Made by a program: the position numbers and the translations under genes. Below the pieces are notes generated by a model that was given only the letters and a program-made list of their open reading frames with translations, ran no database searches and was not told where the DNA came from. Below, one piece after another: positions 1 through 6,489 of a stretch of DNA of 7,170 nt (position 1 is its first letter; each line of letters begins with the position of its first letter). Source of the stretch: Oscillospiraceae bacterium (GTDB taxonomy: Bacteria > Bacillota > Clostridia > Oscillospirales > Ruminococcaceae); contig RKCM01000003.1 in NCBI GenBank assembly GCA_014858325.1, positions 1-7,170 on the forward strand. The letters run 5' to 3'.

Positions 1-386
1 GGGTGGCGGCCTCCACGGGGATGAGCCTGCAGCAGCTGGCCGGGGCGCTGGTGCACGAGCTGCGCCCTGCTGCTCTTCTTTGTGTGGACAGTCTGTGCTC
101 GTCGGAGCCCCAGCGGCTGGGGCGGACGCTGCAGTTTTCGGACACCGGCCTCTGTCCCGCCCAGCCGGGCAGCGCCCGGCACCTGGACGCCCGGCGGCTG
201 GGTGTGCCCGTGGTGGCGGCGGGCATCCCCACCCTGATGGAAGCAAAAGAGGGCAGGGACCTCGTCGTCACGCCCCGGGAGCTGGACAGTGTCATCGCCC
301 ACGGGGCGGCGCTGCTGGGCACAGCCATCAACCGAGCGCTGCAGCCCCGGCTCAGCATCGCGCAGCTGTGCTGGCTGGCCGGGTGA
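1..386 (+). CDS. gpr: Germination protease GPR, C-terminal part (5' end outside window)
   Basis: This is the aspartic-type endopeptidase (family A25) that degrades the small acid-soluble proteins protecting spore DNA when a spore germinates. The reading frame is open from base 3 (bases 1-2 finish a glycine codon) to TGA at 384-386. The GTG at base 3 is an internal valine, not a start: the residues there (VAASTGM) align with the conserved GVMGITGIE-like stretch in the middle of Bacillus GPR. Further on come a VDSL segment matching the conserved IDAL stretch with an acidic residue, SDTG followed by a proline-rich turn (Bacillus SDTGIHPGSG), LGVPVVAAGIPT (Bacillus LGVPVIAIGVPT) and VTPRELDSVI (Bacillus VTPKEVDSFI). 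Compared with Bacillus GPR from memory, the loop of roughly 75-80 residues between GIPT and VTP is nearly absent, so this is a compact form. spoIIP follows 44 bases later on the same strand, as in Bacillus. Confidence 0.9.
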   Translation, partial: VAASTGMSLQQLAGALVHELRPAALLCVDSLCSSEPQRLGRTLQFSDTGLCPAQPGSARHLDARRLGVPVVAAGIPTLMEAKEGRDLVVTPRELDSVIAHGAALLGTAINRALQPRLSIAQLCWLAG

Positions 387-414
387 GCGCATATACTTTC
401 TAGTAGCGTTCGGC

Positions 415-425
415 GAGGGGAGGGG
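415..425 (+). promoter_or_regulatory. Ribosome binding site of spoIIP (tandem GAGGGG-AGGGG)
   Basis: Two purine blocks, GAGGGG (415-420) and AGGGG (421-425), lie directly upstream of the ATG at 431. They give spacers of 10 and 5 bases, so either can pair with the 16S anti-Shine-Dalgarno sequence. This supports ATG 431 as the start. Confidence 0.6.
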
Positions 426-430
426 CAGCG

Positions 431-1522
431 ATGCAGGAAAAGCGTGCAGGCGTGGCAGCGTTTCTGCTGGCGGCTGCGCTGGGGCTGGCGCTCTGCTGGT
501 TTGCTCATGGGACTGTGCTGCGGTTGGCCCTGCTGGCGGCGGGGCCCTTCCCTGCGGCGCAGACGGCCCTTTCCCGCGCCCGGATGGGACGGGAAGAGAA
601 CGAAGCGCAGCCCGAGAGCGTACAAGCCCCCGCCGAAAGCACCGCCCCTGCCCAGCAAAGCACAGCGGGGGCGGACATCGAAAACGAGCTTGTCCCGCTG
701 GAGGGGGACGACGCCCGCCCGGCGGACGCAGGAACGGTGCAGGAAAAGACCTACCCCCAGGGCAGCGGCGAAAAGTATATCCCCTGCGGTGCGGGCAGCA
801 TCAAAAACAACACCCGCGTCTCGGCCAGCGAGGTGGTGGCGGAGATCGCAAACCCGCTGCCGTTTGCGGTGGAGTGGAACAGCCCCGAGCCGCAGGTGCT
901 CATCATGCACACCCACGCCACCGAGGATTACCGGCTCAGCGCGGGGCTGTGGTACCGCCCGGGCGACGGGGCCCGCACCACCGACCGCAGCCGGAATATG
1001 TGCGCCGTGGGCCGCGTCATGGCCGATACCCTCAATGCCGCCGGGCTGAACACCCTCCACGACGAGACCCTGAACGACTACCCAAGCTACACCGGCAGCT
1101 ACGCGAATAGCCGGGCCGTGGTGCAGCAGTATCTGGCCCAATACCCCAGCATCAAGGTGGTGCTGGACGTCCACCGGGACGCCATCGAGACGGACTCCGG
1201 CACCCGGATGGCCCCGGTTTGCACCGTGGACGGGCGGCAGGCGGCGCAGGTGATGATCATCTGCGGCTGCGACAACGGCGGCAGCGTCACTCTCCCCAAC
1301 TGGCGGCAGAACCTCCGCTTCGCCGCTGCGTGGGAAGCCGCCCTGGAGGGGCGCTTCCCAGGCTTTACCCGCCCGGTGCTGTTCAGTTATCGGTTCTACA
1401 ATCAGGACCTGACCACGGGGAGCCTGCTCATCGAGATCGGCGGCCATGGAAACAACCTGAACGAAGCGCTCTATGCCGGGAAACTGGCGGCGGAGGGGCT
1501 GGTCGCCGCATTGCAGCAATAA
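431..1522 (+). CDS. spoIIP: Stage II sporulation protein P (SpoIIP)
   Basis: SpoIIP is a mother-cell peptidoglycan amidase/endopeptidase. With SpoIID and SpoIIM it forms the DMP complex that thins septal wall and drives engulfment of the forespore. The product has 363 residues (Bacillus SpoIIP is about 400). An N-terminal hydrophobic segment at residues 8-38 acts as membrane anchor. Residues 40-125 are a low-complexity Ala/Glu/Pro/Gln linker, and the hydrolase domain runs from about 130 to 360. Zinc-ligand and catalytic motifs are visible: IMHTHATEDY (His160), VVLDVHRDAI (His248) and LIEIGGHGNN (Glu335), matching the His/His/Glu set known for the family. The start is fixed by a strong purine-rich ribosome site. 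The gene sits 44 bases after gpr and may be partly co-transcribed with it. Its TAA (1520-1522) directly abuts the stop codon of the convergent glycosyltransferase gene, and no terminator hairpin is seen between them. Confidence 0.95.
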   Translation: MQEKRAGVAAFLLAAALGLALCWFAHGTVLRLALLAAGPFPAAQTALSRARMGREENEAQPESVQAPAESTAPAQQSTAGADIENELVPLEGDDARPADAGTVQEKTYPQGSGEKYIPCGAGSIKNNTRVSASEVVAEIANPLPFAVEWNSPEPQVLIMHTHATEDYRLSAGLWYRPGDGARTTDRSRNMCAVGRVMADTLNAAGLNTLHDETLNDYPSYTGSYANSRAVVQQYLAQYPSIKVVLDVHRDAIETDSGTRMAPVCTVDGRQAAQVMIICGCDNGGSVTLPNWRQNLRFAAAWEAALEGRFPGFTRPVLFSYRFYNQDLTTGSLLIEIGGHGNNLNEALYAGKLAAEGLVAALQQ

Positions 1523-2479
1523 TTATCTGTTCCAGTTAGCAGTGCGTTCGCTGATAATATAACGGGGACGGTGTTTCGTTTCCATATAGATTTTGCCAAT
1601 GTATTCTCCAATAACACCGAGGCAAATCAGCTGAACGCCTGAAACAAAGCAGACGATGCTGGTCATGGAAGCCCAGCCGGAAACAGTACGCCCTAAAAGC
1701 GCTTGAAGGATGGCCCAAAGAACACCAAGGAAGCTGATAAATGCGACGATAAGACCAAAACCCATAATAAAGCGAATGGGTTTTACCGAGAGGCTAGTGA
1801 TTCCGTCAAAAGCAAGGGCGAGCATTTTAGAAAGTGGATAGTGGCTTTCACCTGCAATTCGCTCATGCCGTTCGTAGGTCACACTGGTAGACTTGAAGCC
1901 AACCAGCGGAACCATACCGCGGAGGAATAAATTGACCTCTTTGAAATTGGAAAATTCTTGAAGGACACGAGAACTCATCAAGCGGTAGTCTGCATGGTTG
2001 AATACAACTTCGGCTCCCATTGCATTCAAGAGTTTGTAAAAACTTTCTGCGGTAAAGCGTTTGAAGAAAGTATCCGTATCGCGCTTGCTCCGCACGCCGT
2101 AGACAATATCACAGCCATCCAGATAGGCATCCACCATGTCATCCATGGCGTTGATATCATCTTGACCGTCACAATCAATGGAAATGGTGATGTCGCAACG
2201 GTCTTTGGCCTCCATGAGACCTGCTAAAACAGCATTTTGATGACCACGATTGCGGCTCTGACAGATACCAAGATAGTGGGAATCTTTTTCGGAAAGCTCT
2301 TTGATAATGTTCCAAGTGTTATCTTTAGAGCCGTCGTTAACAAATAGAATACAGCTTTCGGAACTGATTTTTCCGGCTTCGTTTAAGTCAGTGATTTTTT
2401 TCAAAAACAACGGAGCCGTGATGGGAAGAACTTCCTGCTCATTATAACAGGGAATAATAATATAGAGAACGGGTTTCAT
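1523..2479 (-). CDS. GT2 family polyprenyl-phosphate glycosyltransferase (GtrB/DPM1-like)
   Basis: Family 2 glycosyltransferase of the GtrB/YkcC/CsbB type. These transfer a sugar from a nucleotide sugar to undecaprenyl phosphate on the cytoplasmic face, making the donor for later transfer outside the membrane. With the ATG at 2479-2477 the product has 318 residues. The GT-A fold begins IIIPCYNE (7-14), followed by FVNDGSKDNT (46-55), SRNRGHQNAVLAG (75-87), the metal-binding IDCDGQDD (Asp102, Asp104), HADYRLMSSRVL (162-173) and AGESHYPLSKML (209-220). Two C-terminal membrane helices (about 235-262 and 270-296) and the GEYIGKIYMETKHRPRYII tail are typical of the subfamily. An upstream ATG at 2503 is possible, but GGAGG at 2493-2489 fits the 2479 start. 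The gene is one base from the stop of the preceding GT-C gene, so translation is probably coupled. The sugar cannot be told from sequence. Confidence 0.92.
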   Translation of the reverse strand: MKPVLYIIIPCYNEQEVLPITAPLFLKKITDLNEAGKISSESCILFVNDGSKDNTWNIIKELSEKDSHYLGICQSRNRGHQNAVLAGLMEAKDRCDITISIDCDGQDDINAMDDMVDAYLDGCDIVYGVRSKRDTDTFFKRFTAESFYKLLNAMGAEVVFNHADYRLMSSRVLQEFSNFKEVNLFLRGMVPLVGFKSTSVTYERHERIAGESHYPLSKMLALAFDGITSLSVKPIRFIMGFGLIVAFISFLGVLWAILQALLGRTVSGWASMTSIVCFVSGVQLICLGVIGEYIGKIYMETKHRPRYIISERTANWNR

Positions 2480-2480
2480 G

Positions 2481-3962
2481 TTATACATCCTCCAGACAAT
2501 CAACTTCTACAGTATTTTTTTCAGAGGCGGAAAAGCTGAACCATTTTGTTAACTGAAAAGCAGCGTAGAACACAAACATAGCATAAAAAACAGAAGAATA
2601 ACGGTTCATTACTTCTACCAAAAGGAATGCAGCAAACAGTCCCATGTAGCAAAGTGTAAAGAATATATTTTTGTTTCGCTTGGAGCTTCGGATCATCCAC
2701 AGGGATGAAATTAAGGTCAAAGCTCCAAAACATAGCGAAATACAGGAAGATATCACGCGATACAGAAGTCTGTCACCGGAAAGCCCAAGCGCGTAACCAA
2801 GGTCATATGCCATACCGTTAGACCGGGAAAACAGTACGCTGGCTTTATTTGCAAAGTGGTTGATCAGCTGAGCTGGCATGAGTTGCAAGTAACGTTGAAC
2901 TGCCTCCTGTTTTATAATTTTGTGTGCTTCTGTAGGAGAGGAAGTCTGTGCCCATAGAACTTCTCCAAAAAAATGATCGCAGTCTTCTCGTGTCCACTGT
3001 CCATAGGAATCATAGTTACTGCCAACATAAAAATTCCATCCGCCGCAGCCGCTTAGTAAATCTTCACCGAATGTATTCTTTACAATACAATGAAGAATAC
3101 CGGTGGGAATTGCCATCAGCAGGATTGCAACAACGATGGCAATCAATGTATCCTTTTTGTTGTTCTCAAATTCTGTGAGAAACATGGTCAGAACAAATGC
3201 AATCATAAAGACGGTAAAGACGGGACGGAATGTGTTTGCGGCAAAAACAGCAAGGCCAAAAAGCCCTGCCAAAACAAACCGATATTGTTTTTTTCGGTGA
3301 AAGGCCGAGAAGAACAGTACTGCAGAATAAAATGCAGCGGAGAGCAGCATGTTTACAACAACGATATTCAGTGGCAGCCAGCACATTACAATGGAAAAAG
3401 GATTGACAATCCAAAGAAAAGCGCCGATTTTTGCAGTACGGAGACTGAAATGCCTGAGTGCCAAATAACAGAACAGGCAGCCAAGCAAGTCAAAGCAGGT
3501 GTTGGAAACAATGATTGCAAGATTTATGTGCCCGTTGAGCAGATAATTGAAGCAGGAAAGTGTAACTGTATAGGGCATCAAAAATGGATAGACCTTCTCA
3601 TACGAAACAATGTTTGGCTCCAGACCACCGAAAAACAGTTCTTGTGCTGCATAGTAATGAACACCAGTATCAGACAAATCGTTTTGGCAGATATAATCCA
3701 TTCCGGTAAGCAAAGGATAGGTGCGGGCGAGAATGGCAAAAATAACAATACCCCACAATAAAACGCAGGAAGTTCTGCAGTGGATGATTGGAAGAAGTCT
3801 TGAACGGTTGGAATAGATGAAATATAAGATCAAACCAAAAAAGATGGCCGCAAGAGGAAGAGGGGAAATCTCTCCATTAAGAACTAAAATACTGCTGACA
3901 AGCGGCAGCAGTATACCGAAAGCGCAAATTATTTTGTTAAGAGATTTGGTGAGAGTTTTCAT
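2481..3962 (-). CDS. Multi-spanning membrane glycosyltransferase, GT-C fold (GT39/PMT-like)
   Basis: Integral membrane protein of 493 residues with about ten or more hydrophobic segments (for example 11-28, 36-50, 67-84, 145-170, 180-220, 228-262, 272-295, 400-424, 433-450, 455-473). The arrangement is that of lipid-linked-sugar glycosyltransferases with a GT-C fold. A first large outer loop carries an acidic pair, QNDLSDTGVHY (Asp95, Asp98), in the position where this class places its catalytic acid. A second outer region contains GGWNFYVGSNYDSYGQW (307-323), like the Asn/Gly/Trp-rich loop of GT39-type proteins. A late helix ends with EVMNRYSSVFY (450-460), again typical. AAAGGA at 3976-3971 lies 8 bases before the ATG. 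Its partner is the GT2 gene one base downstream, which should make the polyprenyl-phosphate sugar this enzyme uses. The acceptor is unknown (teichoic acid, wall polysaccharide or protein are all possible). Family level is fairly secure, exact subfamily is not. Confidence 0.78.
   Translation of the reverse strand: MKTLTKSLNKIICAFGILLPLVSSILVLNGEISPLPLAAIFFGLILYFIYSNRSRLLPIIHCRTSCVLLWGIVIFAILARTYPLLTGMDYICQNDLSDTGVHYYAAQELFFGGLEPNIVSYEKVYPFLMPYTVTLSCFNYLLNGHINLAIIVSNTCFDLLGCLFCYLALRHFSLRTAKIGAFLWIVNPFSIVMCWLPLNIVVVNMLLSAAFYSAVLFFSAFHRKKQYRFVLAGLFGLAVFAANTFRPVFTVFMIAFVLTMFLTEFENNKKDTLIAIVVAILLMAIPTGILHCIVKNTFGEDLLSGCGGWNFYVGSNYDSYGQWTREDCDHFFGEVLWAQTSSPTEAHKIIKQEAVQRYLQLMPAQLINHFANKASVLFSRSNGMAYDLGYALGLSGDRLLYRVISSCISLCFGALTLISSLWMIRSSKRNKNIFFTLCYMGLFAAFLLVEVMNRYSSVFYAMFVFYAAFQLTKWFSFSASEKNTVEVDCLEDV
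2489..2493 (-). promoter_or_regulatory. Ribosome binding site (GGAGG) deciding the GT2 start
   Basis: GGAGG on the minus strand lies 9 bases before ATG 2479, inside the last codons of the upstream GT-C gene. The in-frame ATG at 2488 begins immediately after it and is too close to use, and the ATG at 2503 lies upstream of it, so the site selects the shorter protein. Confidence 0.7.
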
Positions 3963-4618
3963 TTGTTTTTTCCTTTTTGTTTCAGAATGTTTTTAAAGAT
4001 ATGCAGCAAATTGTTTGCACCAAGGATCGCAGGAATTAAATAAATGGGTGCATAGGTGCAGCGGAGAAAAGTCTCTTTTGAGCTATAAATAGAAAATAGC
4101 AGCTGGAAATACCAGCCCGAGAGAATCAGAGTAAAAAATGTTTGTCCATGGTGAAGCGGCAATATAGGACAGATATAGGAACCATCCGCAAAGCATCAGT
4201 TTCTAGTTGGCAAGGATACACAGGCTCCGGTATGCAAATGATGTGCCATTCACTGACCGAATCCTAGTGGCTCTGGATAAGATTGGAGACGGTGCCATGA
4301 ATCTGGCCGATGTCCCAATCGGTCCAGAAAGCGTAATTACATGTCTAATAAAACAAGAGCGGATATGCAATGTAACAGCTTTCTTACAAAATTGGTTGCA
4401 TTTTCCTCAGAATAAATACGGGGTGATTTGAAGATGAAAAAGAGAGAACAACGGCCAAATCAATCATGAGATTGATCGGATAGGCAAGAAGACCAGGCGT
4501 TTTATAAAACCAAGAGCGAGCTACTGAAAAGATCACCAATAAATTGATGAGTAAGGTGGAAGCGATATACAGTATTTGGATGCCATGCGAAACAATGCTG
4601 TTTTTTTGTAAATTTCAT
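3959..4618 (-). pseudogene. Decayed gene for a polytopic membrane protein, probably a second GT-C-type glycosyltransferase
   Basis: No single frame stays open here, but several minus-strand stretches read as membrane protein. A start ATG at 4618-4616 has GAAGGG before it and begins MKFTKK. If the A7 run at 4607-4601 lost one base, it would continue KNSIVSHGIQILYIASTLLI and on through LLVIFSVARSW and LLAYPINLMIDLAVVL to a stop at 4386-4384 (77 residues). Near the other end, LMLCGWFLYLSYIAASPWTN (from 4199) runs to a T6 run at 4138-4133. A one-base shift there would lead into FFTLILSGWYFQLLFSIYSS, ending KQKGKNK at TGA 3961-3959, which overlaps the GT-C start by ATGA. This last open stretch also exists as a 67-codon TTG-started frame from 4162. 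Its layout (FFTL, aromatic helix, RCTYAP, final helix) resembles the C-terminus of the neighbouring GT-C protein (FFTL, helix, NRYSSVFY, helix). At about 660 bases it is far too short for a full GT-C gene, so an internal deletion is likely besides the frameshifts. Confidence 0.55.
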
Positions 4619-4633
4619 GGAAACAATCCCTTC

Positions 4634-4661
4634 TCTATATAAATAAAGCATAAAACACCAA
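4634..4661 (-). promoter_or_regulatory. Possible sigma-A promoter for the minus-strand glycosyltransferase genes
   Basis: On the minus strand TTGGTG (4661-4656) is followed after 16 bases by TATAGA (4639-4634) in very AT-rich DNA, 16 bases before the decayed gene's ATG. The match is modest and AT-rich sequence yields such matches by chance. It is still the only plausible entry for transcription into the islet inside the window. Confidence 0.3.
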
Positions 4662-4731
4662 GGCATACAAAATAAATTATAACACAAAAAATAACAGTAT
4701 ACAACTAAAAAGACGAAAAAAGTGCCGGTGC

Positions 4732-4760
4732 TTGACAAAACACCTGCAAAGTGCTATTTT
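4732..4760 (+). promoter_or_regulatory. Sigma-A promoter with extended -10, driving the asnS leader
   Basis: A perfect -35 box TTGACA (4732-4737) and a -10 TATTTT (4755-4760) are separated by the ideal 17 bases. A TG dinucleotide at 4752-4753 gives the extended -10 form TGnTATTTT. Transcription should start near 4767, which matches the 5' end of the T-box leader. Confidence 0.85.
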
Positions 4761-4766
4761 TACTAG

Positions 4767-5060
4767 GTAAAAGCCAAGATCGGGAAAAGTAGCACGGAAA
4801 GTCACGCCCCAGAGAGCGCGGCGGCAGCTGAGAGCCGCGTGCGGACGCTGTGTGAACGAACACCCGGGAGCTGCAAGCTGAACCACGGCATCTTTTGAAA
4901 AAGAGCCGCCAGTAGGTGCGCCGCACAGCCCAGCGTTACAGGGGCAGCGCTTATTGGAGCGCGTGAGCGACCGGGACACGCCCGGTAATTCAGGTGGCAC
5001 CGCGGACATTACAAGACAGCTTGTTCGCCCTGAACTTTCAGGGAGAAAAGCTGTCTTTTT
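4767..5060 (+). ncRNA. T-box riboswitch leader of asnS
   Basis: A tRNA-sensing antitermination leader: uncharged tRNA binding stabilises the antiterminator and allows asnS transcription. Landmarks in order: AGTAG (4788-4792) on the 5' side of Stem I; the AGAGAG motif (4811-4816); an apical hairpin CGCGGC/GCCGCG (4817-4822 with 4834-4839); GGGAGCTGC and CTGAACC on the 3' side of Stem I (4866-4883); AGTAGG (4911-4916) and GCGTTACAG (4933-4941) of Stem III; an extra hairpin CCGGG/CCCGG (4971-4975 with 4981-4985); then the T-box GGTGGCACCGCGG (4993-5005). The antiterminator is TTCAGG (4989-4994) with CCTGAA (5029-5034), bulge TGGCACC (4995-5001), and GCGGACA (5002-5008) with TGTTCGC (5022-5028). 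The bulge TGGC pairs with a tRNA ending GCCA, i.e. discriminator G73, which fits tRNA-Asn. AAC triplets occur at 4855-4857, 4859-4861 and 4881-4883, but I cannot place the specifier with certainty. Confidence 0.93.
5013..5060 (+). terminator. Intrinsic terminator of the asnS T-box leader
   Basis: A perfect 10-bp stem, AAGACAGCTT (5013-5022) with AAGCTGTCTT (5048-5057), encloses an inner hairpin CCCTG/CAGGG (5028-5032 with 5039-5043) and runs into a T tract (5056-5060). Bases 5022 and 5028-5032 are also needed for the antiterminator, so the two folds exclude each other, as expected for T-box control. Confidence 0.92.
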
Positions 5061-5076
5061 ATTTATCATTCTGGAA

Positions 5077-5082
5077 AAGGAG
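5077..5082 (+). promoter_or_regulatory. Ribosome binding site (AAGGAG) deciding the asnS start
   Basis: AAGGAG lies 9 bases before ATG 5092 and just after the leader terminator. It shows that the in-frame open stretch reaching back to about 4954 is leader RNA and is not translated. Confidence 0.85.
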
Positions 5083-5091
5083 AACCAATCT

Positions 5092-6480
5092 ATGGAACGC
5101 ACCGAGATCGTTTCGCTGTTCAAAAACACCCCGGCCGACGGCACCGAGCTGACCGTCTGCGGCTGGGCCAAGAACATCCGTGACTCCAAGAACATCGGCT
5201 TCATCGCCCTGTCGGACGGCGGCTGCTTTAAGACCCTGCAGGTCGTTTTGGAGGCAGGCAAGCTGGAAAACTACGAGGAGGTCATCCACACCGGCCTGTA
5301 CAGCAGCCTGCGCATCAAAGGCAAGCTGGTGCTCACCCCGCAGGCAAAGCAGCCCTTTGAGCTGAACGCCGAATCCGTTGAGATTTTGGGCGACTGCCCC
5401 GCCGACGAGTATCCCCTGCAGAAAAAGAAGATGAGCATGGAGTACCTGCGCACCATGCCCACCCTGCGCCCCCGCACCAACACCTTCAACGCGGCCTTCC
5501 GCGTCCGCAGTGTGGCGGCCTACGCCATCCACAAGTTCTTCCAGGAGAACGGCTTTGTCTACGCCCACTCTCCTCTGCTGACTGCCTCCGACTGCGAGGG
5601 CGCCGGTGAAATGTTCCAGGTCACCACGCTGGATCTGCAGAACGTGCCGAAAACCGAGGACGGCGCTGTGGATTACACCCAGGACTTTTTTGAAAAGCCC
5701 GTCAACCTGACCGTTTCCGGCCAGCTGGAAGCCGAGGCCATGGCCATGGCCTTTGGCAAGGTGTACACCTTTGGCCCCACGTTCCGTGCTGAAAAGAGCT
5801 TTACCACCCGCCATGCCGCTGAGTTCTGGATGATCGAGCCGGAGATGGCGTTCTGCGACCTGAACGGCTACATGGACACCGCCGAGGCCATGACCAAGTA
5901 CGTCATCCGCTACGTGCTGGACAACTGCCCGGACGAGATGGCCTTCTTCAACCAGTTCATCGACAAGGGCCTCATCGAGCGGCTGGAGCTGGTGGCAAAC
6001 AGCGAGTTTGGCCGCATCAGCTACACCGAGGCCATTGAGATCCTGAAGAAGAACAACAAGAAGTTCCAGTTCCCCGTGGAGTGGGGCGTGGACATCCAGA
6101 CCGAGCACGAGCGCTATCTCACCGAGGTGGTGTTCAAAAAGCCTGTGTTCGTCACCGATTACCCCAAGGAGATCAAGAGCTTCTATATGAAGATGAATGC
6201 CGACGGCAAGACCGTGGCCGCAGCGGATATGCTGGTGCCCGGCATCGGCGAACTGATCGGCGGCAGCCAGCGTGAAGAAAACTACGACAAGCTGGTGGCC
6301 CGCATGGACGAGCTTGGCATGGACAAGACCAACTACGAATGGTACCTCAACCTGCGCAAGTTCGGCGGCGTGGAGCACGCCGGCTACGGCCTGGGCTTTG
6401 AGCGGATGATCATGTACCTCACGGGCATCCAGAACATCCGTGACGTGCTGCCCTTCCCCCGCACCGCTTACGGTTTCTAA
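5092..6480 (+). CDS. asnS: Asparagine--tRNA ligase (AsnRS)
   Basis: Cytoplasmic class IIb aminoacyl-tRNA synthetase that charges tRNA-Asn with asparagine using ATP. The product has 462 residues, close to the usual bacterial length (about 466). An N-terminal OB-fold anticodon-binding domain (about 15-100) contains VCGWAKNIRDSKNIGFIAL (22-40). A short hinge leads to the catalytic domain, with SPLLTASDCEGAGEMF (160-175), SGQLEAEAMA (209-218), motif 2 FRAEKS..TRHAAEFWMIEPE (231-251) and motif 3 GYGLGFERMIMYLTG (431-445), then NIRDVLPFPRTAYGF at the C-terminus. The EFWMIEPEMAF wording and GAGEMF without an Asp-specific insertion mark it as AsnRS rather than AspRS. The start is ATG 5092, chosen from its ribosome site and the leader terminator upstream. 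Control is by the T-box leader. A strong terminator follows at 6490-6524. The gene looks intact and GC-rich like the rest of the core genome. Confidence 0.97.
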   Translation: MERTEIVSLFKNTPADGTELTVCGWAKNIRDSKNIGFIALSDGGCFKTLQVVLEAGKLENYEEVIHTGLYSSLRIKGKLVLTPQAKQPFELNAESVEILGDCPADEYPLQKKKMSMEYLRTMPTLRPRTNTFNAAFRVRSVAAYAIHKFFQENGFVYAHSPLLTASDCEGAGEMFQVTTLDLQNVPKTEDGAVDYTQDFFEKPVNLTVSGQLEAEAMAMAFGKVYTFGPTFRAEKSFTTRHAAEFWMIEPEMAFCDLNGYMDTAEAMTKYVIRYVLDNCPDEMAFFNQFIDKGLIERLELVANSEFGRISYTEAIEILKKNNKKFQFPVEWGVDIQTEHERYLTEVVFKKPVFVTDYPKEIKSFYMKMNADGKTVAAADMLVPGIGELIGGSQREENYDKLVARMDELGMDKTNYEWYLNLRKFGGVEHAGYGLGFERMIMYLTGIQNIRDVLPFPRTAYGF

Positions 6481-6489
6481 AAATTTTTG

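Noticed and set aside
390..397. CATATACT resembling a sigma-E -10 box before spoIIP
   Set aside because: spoIIP is a sigma-E gene in Bacillus, but no matching -35 element lies at the right distance upstream, so I do not call a promoter.
289..1110. 273-codon plus-strand frame overlapping gpr and spoIIP
   Set aside because: Arg/Gly/Pro-rich out-of-frame shadow of two well-supported genes in GC-rich DNA.
3090..3761. 223-codon plus-strand open frame
   Set aside because: Antisense shadow of the GT-C membrane gene. It is rich in Lys/Asn/Gln/Cys, as expected from the complement of hydrophobic codons.
4207..4431. 74-codon plus-strand open frame
   Set aside because: It starts with TTG, has no ribosome site, is antisense to the decayed gene, and has no recognised domain. 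A faint likeness of its RIHRLRYANDVPF start to GntR/UTRA proteins does not continue.
4502..4738. 78-codon minus-strand open frame beginning at 4738
   Set aside because: Its first part runs through the divergent asnS promoter region and has no ribosome site. Only the part from ATG 4618 looks coding, and it soon loses frame (treated as the decayed gene).
4954..5091. In-frame N-terminal extension of asnS to 4954
   Set aside because: It would translate through the T-box motif and the leader terminator. The ribosome site and family length both support ATG 5092.
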